Assembly: GCA_031082125.1 (NCBI GenBank)
Contig: JAVHLM010000009.1
Span: 1 to 64,000, forward strand
Source of the DNA: Candidatus Eremiobacterota bacterium
GTDB taxonomy: Bacteria > Vulcanimicrobiota > CADAWZ01 > Ess09-12
Direction: 5' to 3'
Length of the DNA stretch: 64,000 nucleotides
How positions within the stretch are numbered: position 1 is the first letter of the stretch; each line of letters opens with the position of its first letter. Below are positions 57,007 through 64,000 of this stretch, one piece after another. The notes beneath the pieces are model-generated. The model had not been told where the DNA came from. It saw only the letters and a program-made list of their open reading frames with translations, and made no database searches. The position numbers were made by a program, and so were the translations under genes.

Positions 57007-59118
57007 ATGCAGAAATTCTGGAAGAAAAAGGGCCTCGCCCTCGCGTCGATAATGCTGGTGATGCTGGTTCTCTCCCTGCTGGCCGTTTCGGTCGTTGGCC
57101 TTACCACCAACCAGTACAGGTACTCCCTGAAGAAGCAGAGTGATACCCTCACCATGCAGGCGGCCCTGGCAGGACTCAACGCCGCGGAGAAAGAGCTGGA
57201 CAGGGAAGCAACCTGGCCCCTCTCAGTGAGAAACTGGGACCAGCTCGCTCCCAATTCCAATCTGGTGGGCTGGACCAGGGTGGGAGAGAAAAACCTCTCC
57301 TACAGGGTGGATCTCGTGGACTCCACTGCCGACACCTGCACTGTCATCTCAACAGCCAGGCTTGAGGGCCCCGGCGGCAGCATTGACAAGGAAAAGAAAG
57401 TGAAAGCCACCTTCAAGAAGAACTGTTTCCTCTACGCCGCTTACGGCAATACGAAAAACGACGCGGGAGTGACGGCGCTCTACAATTCAAAGATTATCGG
57501 TGACATAGGCAGCAGCAGAACCAGTGCTGCCGCTACCGGAAAAGTGGATTCCGTAATCATAGGGCACCAGGCTGAAGAAGAATCCGAGGTCACGCATGTC
57601 GCGGTGAACACCAGCACGATGGTGAATATGCTGCAGGAAAGCCCTTCAAGCGCTACCCAGGTGAATGTGAGCCAAACGACCAGCACGACAATAAACTCTT
57701 CAGGCGGAGGTTTTCTGGCTCAGCAGAACCAGACTTACACCTCCCTCAGCAAGCCCCCCCCTTCGTCTTCGTCGCCTTCGGCTATGCTTTCTCTGAGTCT
57801 CTCCACGAGCATGACCACCCAGAATTTTGTACCGCCCATTACCATAAATCAAAGCACCTCGCTGAACGTGTCATCTCCCTTGAATCCCTTCTCCTATGCC
57901 AATACCACCTATTCGCTCAATTTCAACAAGAAAGAGGTCCCGCTGAAGGCTGATGAGCCCGCCATGCTATCTCGTGGCGGCCACGGCGGCGGCTGGGGCG
58001 GCGGCGGCGGCGGCGGCGGCGGATTGATAATTTATGTCCAGTTTAATGTGATGTCTCCTAATAAATACAATTACAATAGCTCCAGCAACAGCAGCAATTA
58101 CAATTACAACTACAATAACAACAATGTTAATGTAAACCTCAGTGTAAATAGCAGCAACAATTACCAGTCACAGAGCCAGTCACAGAGCCAGACTACTGTG
58201 GTCTCCACACCGCACACACCCACTGTGACGCCTACACAACAGACGCCTTTTGCGGTATCTACACCGCACACACCCACTGTGACGCCTACGCAGCAGACGC
58301 CTATAGGGCAGACGCCTACGCAGCAGACGCCCATAGGGCAGACGCCTGCTGCGACGCCTGCGCCGCAGAGCTCTCTCAGCAGCACAGATCAGGGCGATCT
58401 TTTATATTCAAGCTCTTCCGCTACTCCTTCCACTTCATCCTCGTCTAATTACCTGCCGCCGAACAAGCCTTTCAGCTACACCGCCTGGTACAACACCATG
58501 CAGACATGGTCCATCAACAATGGATCATTTTTGGATGACACATCCCAGATTATAGGCGACATCTATGTCACTCCCCATGGCAATGTGGAAATGATAGCCA
58601 CCGAGGGGCACTACGGGGCGATAAATAACATCTATGTCGATAAACTCACAAACTGGAAAGTTCCCGTCCCTTCCTACAATGAGCCTGTGGGCCTCACGGC
58701 CACATCAGCCATTGCCGACACCATTACAGGAGGCACCTACCTCTATGACAGCTTCGACGCCACAGGAAGAACCATTACCATAGATGCAAGCAAAGGCCCC
58801 GTCATCCTCTACGTGAGGCAGAGATTTTCCCTGAGCGGCTCAACAATAAACTTCGCCTCAGGTGCACCCTGCGATCCCAGGAATCTCATCGTGTACTGCA
58901 GTTCATACTGCTCTGTGAGCATAAAGGATGAATCAAAGTGCTCCCTTCTGCTGGCGGCGCCTTCCACCGATATTGACGTGCAGGGTAAATCCTACGTGGT
59001 GGGCTCACTGCTGGGCAACAAGGTAAAATGCCATGCCTCGGTGATTGAATACCCCAAAGGGCGCCTGAAGGACATGAGAGACAGAGCGCTCCTGGTAGCC
59101 TGGGAGGAGCTCCCGTAA
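57007..59118 (+). CDS. PilX-like surface protein, paralogue 3
   Basis: 703 residues with the same head (MQKFWKKKGLALASIM) and C-terminal domain as the other two. The variable middle is the longest: a Ser/Thr-rich part, a glycine run coded by (GGC)8, an Asn/Tyr/Ser-rich stretch (NYNYNYNNNNVNVNLSVN), a QSQSQSQSQ tract and TPTQQTP repeats. The C-terminal domain again has TITIDASKGPVILYVR and two Cys-containing strands (VYCSSYCSVSIKD). AAGGAGG lies nine bases before the ATG at 57007. The frame can be read from 56962, but without a site. PilV-like and PilW-like genes follow. Confidence 0.88.
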   Translation: MQKFWKKKGLALASIMLVMLVLSLLAVSVVGLTTNQYRYSLKKQSDTLTMQAALAGLNAAEKELDREATWPLSVRNWDQLAPNSNLVGWTRVGEKNLSYRVDLVDSTADTCTVISTARLEGPGGSIDKEKKVKATFKKNCFLYAAYGNTKNDAGVTALYNSKIIGDIGSSRTSAAATGKVDSVIIGHQAEEESEVTHVAVNTSTMVNMLQESPSSATQVNVSQTTSTTINSSGGGFLAQQNQTYTSLSKPPPSSSSPSAMLSLSLSTSMTTQNFVPPITINQSTSLNVSSPLNPFSYANTTYSLNFNKKEVPLKADEPAMLSRGGHGGGWGGGGGGGGGLIIYVQFNVMSPNKYNYNSSSNSSNYNYNYNNNNVNVNLSVNSSNNYQSQSQSQSQTTVVSTPHTPTVTPTQQTPFAVSTPHTPTVTPTQQTPIGQTPTQQTPIGQTPAATPAPQSSLSSTDQGDLLYSSSSATPSTSSSSNYLPPNKPFSYTAWYNTMQTWSINNGSFLDDTSQIIGDIYVTPHGNVEMIATEGHYGAINNIYVDKLTNWKVPVPSYNEPVGLTATSAIADTITGGTYLYDSFDATGRTITIDASKGPVILYVRQRFSLSGSTINFASGAPCDPRNLIVYCSSYCSVSIKDESKCSLLLAAPSTDIDVQGKSYVVGSLLGNKVKCHASVIEYPKGRLKDMRDRALLVAWEELP
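57997..58023 (+). repeat. (GGC)8 trinucleotide run in paralogue 3
   Basis: Eight in-frame GGC codons plus GGA code a polyglycine stretch, preceded by further Gly-rich codons. Slippage would change length in whole residues. Confidence 0.9.
58207..58350 (+). repeat. TPHTPTVTPTQQTP and IGQTPTQQTP repeats in paralogue 3
   Basis: A unit of about 54 bases (CCGCACACACCCACTGTGAC onward) occurs twice, near 58210 and 58264. It is followed by two copies of a 30-base unit coding TQQTPIGQTP. All periods are multiples of three. Confidence 0.8.
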
Positions 59119-59157
59119 TTTTCTCCTGTCACCCTGGAAGGGTACGGGCCTGCGAAG

Positions 59158-59742
59158 GTGAATAGTGTAAAGGTGAGCAGCATAACCTCTCCTTCGAGAA
59201 GGGCCGGCTGGCCTCTCCCTTCAAGCGGGAAAGGCTTGTCTCTGATTGAGCTTATCATTGCCATGGTGCTCCTCCTCCTCATCCTCTTCTCGGTGGGAAT
59301 CCTTATACCCTATTCCCAGGTGAGAATGCGCAACTCCGCTTACAGGGACTCGGCCACGACACTCGCCGAGAATTTGATGGAGAGGATAAGGACAACGCGG
59401 TCCACCAACATTCCTTCAACGGCCGTCACTTACGACGGCCTTGCCTTTCCCTCACCGACACCTTCACCGGTCACCGTGGGAGGAGTGCAGGTTTTCCCGC
59501 CCACCCCTTACCCCAGGACCACCTATCAGGACTTTTCAGGCGCTCAGGTCAAGCCCGGCGGCCCCACCCAGGAACTTAGAAGCTCTGTGGAATTCATTTA
59601 TGTGGTCCGCTCCGATCCGGTCAGCTATACTCCCCTCACCCTTATAGACATCTCTGTTTACTGGGATGAAACATCGGGTGCATCAGGAGGCCACCGTCGC
59701 AAAAACCATATCACAGTCTCTTCAATGTTTTTGAGGAGGTAG
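59158..59742 (+). CDS. Type IV prepilin-like protein, PilV-like
   Basis: About 194 residues. The prepilin motif GKG then LSLIELIIAMVLLLLILFSVG has Glu at +5. The mature part has ATTLAENLMERIRTTRS after the helix, then a Pro-rich loop (FPSPTPSPVTVGGVQVFPP) and LIDISVYWDE. The start is uncertain: a GTG at 59158 follows GCGAAG, and other GTG codons lie just downstream (59173). The leader of about 27 residues is long but similar to the one in cluster 1. It ends two bases before the PilW-like gene, which suggests coupled translation. Likely a minor pilin of the same system as the PilX paralogues. Confidence 0.82.
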   Translation: MNSVKVSSITSPSRRAGWPLPSSGKGLSLIELIIAMVLLLLILFSVGILIPYSQVRMRNSAYRDSATTLAENLMERIRTTRSTNIPSTAVTYDGLAFPSPTPSPVTVGGVQVFPPTPYPRTTYQDFSGAQVKPGGPTQELRSSVEFIYVVRSDPVSYTPLTLIDISVYWDETSGASGGHRRKNHITVSSMFLRR

Positions 59743-59743
59743 C

Positions 59744-60403
59744 ATGGCGCTCAGCAAAGCGAAAAAACCAGGTATCACCCTCTCGGAGCTCATCGTGGCG
59801 ATGGCGCTCCTGACAGTGATACTCGCTCTATGCACCAACCTCTTTGTTTCCTCATTCCACAGGCTCCAGATGACAAACGCCATGCAGGACGCCCAGAATA
59901 ATGCCATAGTGGGGCTTGACCGCTTCACACGGGATTTCCGCGAGACTACCAAGCAAAGCGTGGTTTATTATAAAGACTCGAGCCACCAGTACATATACTT
60001 CCCCTCGCCCCGGGACAGGAACGGTGTCTTTCACCAGGCGCCTAACGGCTTTATTGAGTGGTCAACATGGATCGCCTATTACATGATAAGGGATCCCAAT
60101 TTTGCCTCCCAGGGCCAGCAGGGTGAGCCCACCTACCTCCTGGCACGCAGGCAGCAGGACATCCTGGACAAAAAGCTCACCAACACGCCGGCATTTGACT
60201 GGAACTCCATAAACGGCGCCGAGATAGCGGCGAAAAACGCAGTGCAGTTCAACATCACTTCAGTTCAGCTTTCAGAATACATGGTCACCTACGAAGTCTC
60301 GCTCCATACGAAAAGGGAATATAAAGGCAAGGCTTATACCTATCAGGCCGAGAGGTTCATATCCATCCGGGACCGGCTCCAGCCGATTTACCTGGACTAT
60401 TGA
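59744..60403 (+). CDS. Type IV prepilin-like protein, PilW-like
   Basis: 219 residues. The leader MALSKAKKPG precedes ITLSELIVAMALLTVILAL, with the peptidase site after Gly and Glu at +5. A helical stalk (NNAIVGLDRFTRDFRETT) is followed by a beta-rich globular part with VSLHTKREYKGKAYTY. It corresponds in position to the PilW-like gene of cluster 1. GAGGAGG precedes the ATG directly after the PilV-like stop. No cysteine pair is seen in the head domain, unlike the cluster 1 counterpart. Closes pilin cluster 2. Confidence 0.88.
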   Translation: MALSKAKKPGITLSELIVAMALLTVILALCTNLFVSSFHRLQMTNAMQDAQNNAIVGLDRFTRDFRETTKQSVVYYKDSSHQYIYFPSPRDRNGVFHQAPNGFIEWSTWIAYYMIRDPNFASQGQQGEPTYLLARRQQDILDKKLTNTPAFDWNSINGAEIAAKNAVQFNITSVQLSEYMVTYEVSLHTKREYKGKAYTYQAERFISIRDRLQPIYLDY

Positions 60404-60418
60404 CGCTCTTAAAGGGTT

Positions 60419-61669
60419 ATGGAACTTCCGCGAAGAAATGCTTTCATCATGAATACCAAGCCCCTCCCCCTCTCCTCCATTGAGCTCTATGACCTCATCG
60501 CCAGGGAGATCCCCTCCCTTACGGCGCTCCGCCGGAAACTCCATGAGCACCCGGACCTCATGTTCGAAGAGACCTTTGCCCAGGGGCTCATCGCGGAAGA
60601 ACTCTCGGCACTTGGCATCCCCTTTGAAAAGGGGATTGCAGGCACCGGCATCGCAGGGATCATCGAGACGCCCGGCGCTCCTGAAAACAGCCCCGCCACA
60701 GGGCTCCGCGCCGACATGGACGCCCTCCCGCTCCAGGAAGAGACAGGCGCTCCGTGGGCTTCCAGGGAGCCGGGGAAAATGCATGCCTGCGGCCATGACG
60801 GCCACGTGACAATGCTGATAGGTGCCGCCCGTGTCCTCTCGGCAGCGAGGGAAAAGCTCCCGCGCCCCGTAAAACTGATATTTCAGCCTGGCGAAGAAGG
60901 GGGTATGGGAGCACTGAAAATGCTTGAGGAGGGAGTTCTCACAGAAAAGGTATGCCGCCACCCCGTGGACACCATGTTTGCCCTCCACGGCTACCCTTAC
61001 GGCGATGCAGGACACCTCTATATAAAGCCGGGATCGATGTTCGCCGCCGTCGATGATTACGAAGTCACCTTTCATGGCAGGGGGGGCCACGGGAGCATGC
61101 CCCATAACACTGTTGATCCCGTAGTGGCGATAGCCCAGGCCGTAGTCTCGCTCCAGACCATCGTGAGCAGAAACGTGGACCCTCTTCACCCGGCAGTCAT
61201 CACCGTAGGGCACCTGGCGGCGGGACAGAAGTCCAACATAATCCCCGGGTCAGCAGTCCTCTCGGCCACCATAAGAACCTTTGCGCCACAGATAAGAGAG
61301 CTTGTCACGAAAAGGTTCCACGAGGTCATGGAGCATACGGCGCAGGCATTCGGCTGTAGCACCTCCATAGAGCATACAGTTTTCTGCCCTGTCACAAACA
61401 ACAGCGAAGACATAACCCGCCATGTGATGGCTTTTGCCCGCGGACTGCTCGGCAGTGAAAAAGTGCACCTGATGGAGGCACCCTGCACAGGCTCAGAGGA
61501 TTTTGCCTTCTTCTGCAACAATGTGCCGTCGGCCATAGCATTTCTGGGACTCAGGCCTGAAGATGCCGCAACCTTCCCGGACCTCCACAACCCGCATTTT
61601 GATTTCAATGACCACGTGCTTGCCCATGGCATCGGTCTTCTCTGCGCCTTTGCCCTCAGCGGACACTGA
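60419..61669 (+). CDS. M20-family amidohydrolase (IAA-amino acid hydrolase/HipO type)
   Basis: 416 residues. Metal ligands and active-site residues are in RKLHEHPDLMFEE, GLRADMDALPL, MHACGHDGHV and LIFQPGEEGGMGA. The dimerisation domain has GRGGHGSMPHNTVDP, and the final ligand lies in LHNPHFDFND. The family removes acyl groups from amino acids (hippurate, N-acetyl-amino acids, N-acetyl-diaminopimelate). There is no signal peptide. The start at 60419 follows AAAGGG closely; an ATG 10 codons on is a reasonable alternative. It follows pilin cluster 2 by 15 bases but is functionally unrelated, so it is probably a separate downstream gene. Confidence 0.93.
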   Translation: MELPRRNAFIMNTKPLPLSSIELYDLIAREIPSLTALRRKLHEHPDLMFEETFAQGLIAEELSALGIPFEKGIAGTGIAGIIETPGAPENSPATGLRADMDALPLQEETGAPWASREPGKMHACGHDGHVTMLIGAARVLSAAREKLPRPVKLIFQPGEEGGMGALKMLEEGVLTEKVCRHPVDTMFALHGYPYGDAGHLYIKPGSMFAAVDDYEVTFHGRGGHGSMPHNTVDPVVAIAQAVVSLQTIVSRNVDPLHPAVITVGHLAAGQKSNIIPGSAVLSATIRTFAPQIRELVTKRFHEVMEHTAQAFGCSTSIEHTVFCPVTNNSEDITRHVMAFARGLLGSEKVHLMEAPCTGSEDFAFFCNNVPSAIAFLGLRPEDAATFPDLHNPHFDFNDHVLAHGIGLLCAFALSGH

Positions 61670-61685
61670 CCTGAACCAGCCGGCC

Positions 61686-63197
61686 TCAGGACTTGCGGGA
61701 CTTTACAATCTCCTCCACGGTCCCCTTTATTTCTTCGAGCCTCTTCATGATACCCTCATATTGGTGCACATCAATGACAGGAGCCGGGATGCCATGGCTT
61801 TCCGTAAAGGTGGTAGTGAACGACAGGGAGTCGCCGCTTATTGTGAAAGAGACAAGGCTGTCAAGCAGCGCTTCAGGAGGGAGATCATCAACGTTCTGTG
61901 AGCATTTCTCATTGCCGGGAAAGTACCGCCTGCAGACGCGGGGCCTTGCCTCATAGATGCTACACCCCGGGAGGCCGTCACCATGGGTGCCCAGGAAAAC
62001 ACACCGCTCCCCCTCCCTGCCCCTGCCTTCAGGAACTTTTTTCAGATCGGCATTATGCTCGTTCCACGAGAATATATCGGGGACAAGATAGCGCTTCCAT
62101 GTCTCTTCAACAGGTATCCCCAGGTGCAATGCGATTCTCTCTATATCGTACGGTGATATCTCCGCCACGAAATGCCTGCAGCACTTGCCGCAGCGGCGGC
62201 ACAGAAAACTCATGGACCTGAGAGCCCCGGCTGCCTCTCCGCTCAAGGTCCCCGGAAGCTCTCTCAGCAGAGCTTTCATTGCCTTCCCGATTTCTTCCTC
62301 CTCGCCGTCCCTGAGCTCTGCCTTGCGAAATACCGTGCCATCCCTGCAGAATACAAGAAGGGAGTCTTTCAACAGCACGATTGAGAATATTTCAAACTCC
62401 GCGGAGTCTGTCCGAAGTGATGGAAGTACCGGTGGAGCATCGGCTGTGCCATAAAGGGACCGCTCCATTTCCAGTAACGCCGGGCCTGCCTTAAAATCCT
62501 CTGCCTTGACGGTTACAGGCCTGCCGGGGCGCCTGTTCTCCCTCGACGCCGCCGGGGAGAGCACCCCGCGCAGGTGCTGCAAAAGCTGGAGGGCCAGGGG
62601 ATTTTCAAGCTTCACCTCGAGGATTCTCCCTGAACGGGTCACTATTATGGCCGCAGTCCCCTCAAAGGTGATCCTCTCAAGATGACAGATGAGCTTCCCC
62701 AGGCTTTTGCGGCATATGGGCATATCAGGCTTCACGAGCGATGAGCATACATAGGGGCGCACCGGGTAGATGGCGCAGTGCCGTGTCCCGCCTGCACAGT
62801 CCCGGAGAAAAACGCAGCGGCCTGTCTGCTCCCTGATGACCCACTGCTCGCCGCCGCCGGGAGGCTTTCTGAAGAAGAAGCGCTCAAGGAGCTCTTTTAC
62901 AGGGACTGCAAGAAAGGCCGCGATGGCTTCAATCTCCTCATGGCTTGCCGCCACCGCAGCGCCGGTGCAGCAGCTGCCGCACTCCCCGCACAGGTCGCTG
63001 AAAAGCCGGTCGCCGAAATCTGTGACCAGCACGTTGACAAGCTTTCTGACCAGGTCACGCACCGCCGGCATCTCCACGAACCTTGCCGTTCTCTCATGGA
63101 CAGCGGCTCCCGGGCTCATGGACCTCACGGTGAACTGCGAGTCGGTGCACTCTATGACAAGATGGCCTGGTGGCTCCACGGAAGGCTTTTGCCTCAC
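61686..63197 (-). CDS. Double YkgJ-type cysteine-cluster protein
   Basis: 503 residues containing two copies of the YkgJ/UPF0153 zinc- or iron-chelating domain. The first has CGECGSCCTGAAVA (near 70), CVFLRDC, CAIYPVRPYVC and CRKSLGKLIC. The second has CRRCGKCCRHFVAE (near 333), CVFLGTHGDGLPGCSIYEARPRVC (as separate Cys groups) and CSQNV. A middle domain of about 100 residues separates them. Such proteins bind metal and are of unknown role, sometimes linked to flagellar or envelope functions. The start is GTG at 63197, overlapping the stop of the upstream gene by 4 bases (GTGA), so translation is coupled. Confidence 0.88.
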   Translation of the reverse strand: MRQKPSVEPPGHLVIECTDSQFTVRSMSPGAAVHERTARFVEMPAVRDLVRKLVNVLVTDFGDRLFSDLCGECGSCCTGAAVAASHEEIEAIAAFLAVPVKELLERFFFRKPPGGGEQWVIREQTGRCVFLRDCAGGTRHCAIYPVRPYVCSSLVKPDMPICRKSLGKLICHLERITFEGTAAIIVTRSGRILEVKLENPLALQLLQHLRGVLSPAASRENRRPGRPVTVKAEDFKAGPALLEMERSLYGTADAPPVLPSLRTDSAEFEIFSIVLLKDSLLVFCRDGTVFRKAELRDGEEEEIGKAMKALLRELPGTLSGEAAGALRSMSFLCRRCGKCCRHFVAEISPYDIERIALHLGIPVEETWKRYLVPDIFSWNEHNADLKKVPEGRGREGERCVFLGTHGDGLPGCSIYEARPRVCRRYFPGNEKCSQNVDDLPPEALLDSLVSFTISGDSLSFTTTFTESHGIPAPVIDVHQYEGIMKRLEEIKGTVEEIVKSRKS

Positions 63198-63865
63198 TTC
63201 AAGTCAATTCCCAGAAGGATCCTGAGGCGCTGCAGGTGATCCTTGAGAGAAGTCTCCTCGTCCTGAAAGCCCTTGTGCCTGTCTTTCCCCTCAAGGAACT
63301 CCTGGATCAGGCGCACATCGCCGTTTGTCGCATCCTTGGTCCGGGCGCTCCCGCCTTTGTACTTCACTACAAGGTAAAGGTGAGGCTCGCTCACCTTGGG
63401 GCTGCATTTCCTGCAGAGCTGAGATTCATCAAGCGTGACCGACAGCTCAGTGATATCCTTCACCGATCTCCTCATCAGGCCGGCATTTTTTACAAGCCAT
63501 TCAGCCTGGTTCACGGTGAATCCCGGCAGGGTGCCGGCAGCATATACCGTCTTTGCCCCGCATGCGGGGCATGTATATTGAACGCTTTTGGGCTCGAGCC
63601 TGGGCGCATAGCACATGGCGCCCATCTGACATTTCTGGGGCGGCGGGCTGTCTTTGAGCCTCGTGAGACGCTCTTCGAGCTCTTTTCTCGTGAGAGCGCT
63701 CTCTGCGGTACCCTGGGACGGCTCTGCCCGGGAAGGTGCCTCAAAGGCAAGGGAGGCTCTGCAGGGCACCTCCCGTGCCTGGATCCCCCCTGTGGCTTTC
63801 ACCGCAGAGAAAAGGAGCATAAGAAAAAGGACAAGGATCACCGCAAAAGACAAAAGGTATGCCAT
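63194..63865 (-). CDS. Membrane-anchored zinc-ribbon protein, 223 residues
   Basis: One N-terminal membrane segment (AYLLSFAVILVLFLMLLFSAV) is followed by a polar linker. A cysteine-rich part follows (KCQMGAMC; YTCPACGAKTVYA; LCRKCSPKV) with two CxxC pairs that can bind zinc. The C-terminus is helical (RLIQEFLEGKDRHKGFQDEE). No family is recognised. The ATG at 63865 has GGGGGTGATC upstream; a longer frame of 12 codons is possible. Its coupling to the YkgJ-type gene suggests that the two metal-binding proteins work together. Confidence 0.75.
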   Translation of the reverse strand: MAYLLSFAVILVLFLMLLFSAVKATGGIQAREVPCRASLAFEAPSRAEPSQGTAESALTRKELEERLTRLKDSPPPQKCQMGAMCYAPRLEPKSVQYTCPACGAKTVYAAGTLPGFTVNQAEWLVKNAGLMRRSVKDITELSVTLDESQLCRKCSPKVSEPHLYLVVKYKGGSARTKDATNGDVRLIQEFLEGKDRHKGFQDEETSLKDHLQRLRILLGIDLK

Positions 63866-63953
63866 CAGATCACCCCCTCTGGATGTGATTATTTTCAACA
63901 TGGCCGGCTTACTTTCCTGGAAATCCTCACCTGCCGCAGAAAATCCCTGACTC

Positions 63954-63982
63954 TTTACTCCTGCGGCCTCTTAAGGTATAAT
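63954..63982 (+). promoter_or_regulatory. Promoter pointing out of the window
   Basis: TTTACT (63954-63959), 17 bases, perfect TATAAT (63977-63982) on the plus strand, divergent from the zinc-ribbon gene. The gene it serves lies beyond the right edge. Confidence 0.6.
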
Positions 63983-64000
63983 AAGAGTAACAGGCGCTCA

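Noticed and set aside
1-64000. tRNA, rRNA, riboswitch, transposon and prophage signals
   Set aside because: I looked for tRNA T-arm patterns, rRNA-like segments, transposase motifs and integrase motifs while reading and saw none; a covariance-model search would be needed to be certain.

Overview
The window looks like chromosomal DNA of a GC-rich, probably anaerobic or microaerobic, uncultivated-type bacterium. The evidence is a class I-type hybrid cluster protein (Hcp) under an Rrf2 regulator, two iron-sulfur flavoproteins and a radical SAM protein. Codons mostly end in G or C, Shine-Dalgarno sites are strong, and sigma70-type promoters with an exact 17-bp spacer recur. Many signalling proteins, several type IV pilin-like genes, a self-contained partner-switching module and very repetitive proteins recall lineages such as Xenobia/Eremiobacterota or Riflebacteria; that placement is inference from gene style only. 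No rRNA, tRNA, transposase, phage gene or CRISPR array was recognised.

Layout. 1-2938 (minus): a giant protein of 34-residue helical repeats, open at the left edge. 3170-4776: an iron-sulfur flavoprotein and a Pit phosphate transporter. 4924-12451: a truncated PHP-domain protein, a degenerate Cache/HAMP kinase, an unknown gene, an ankyrin protein, a GAF-PAS kinase with a pseudo-receiver, and an SPFH protein. 12541-17119: pilin cluster 1 (a PilX-like protein with propeller-like repeats, plus PilV-like and PilW-like pilins), converging on a PilC/GspF platform protein fused to a cyclic-nucleotide-binding domain. 17172-23236: from a consensus promoter, GAF-RsbU-RsbW fusion, pseudo-receiver/PAS protein, STAS antagonist, DUF47 protein, radical SAM protein and a soluble histidine kinase. 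23199-31983: HD hydrolase, esterase and S9 peptidase, AMIN amidase, UppP, and an NtrC-like regulator whose AAA+ domain has lost its sigma54-contact loop and Walker B acids.

32053-40016: UroD-like protein, nitroreductase, small proteins around an AT-rich island, a second iron-sulfur flavoprotein, a geranylgeranyl-reductase-like oxidoreductase, a fold-III PLP decarboxylase and a histidine phosphatase. 40065-45881: an orphan HNH nuclease behind a consensus promoter, the Rrf2-Hcp operon, a 43-residue protein, an alkyltransferase, a DHH phosphoesterase and a PilZ protein. 46067-52659: MltG, small and unknown proteins, two overlapping PAC2-family genes and glycerate 2-kinase. 52787-60403: pilin cluster 2, with three tandem PilX-like paralogues that share head and tail but differ in a repeat-rich middle, then PilV-like and PilW-like pilins. 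60419-63865: M20 amidohydrolase, double YkgJ-type protein and a zinc-ribbon membrane protein. A promoter at the right edge points out of the window.

Themes. Two pilin operons share the order PilX, PilV, PilW, and the one assembly-platform protein present carries a nucleotide sensor. Four signalling proteins have kept their folds but lost catalytic or phosphorylation residues. Low-complexity and tandem-repeat evolution is prominent. Start codons were often moved inward from the longest reading frame to the start with a convincing ribosome-binding site; these choices are noted per gene.
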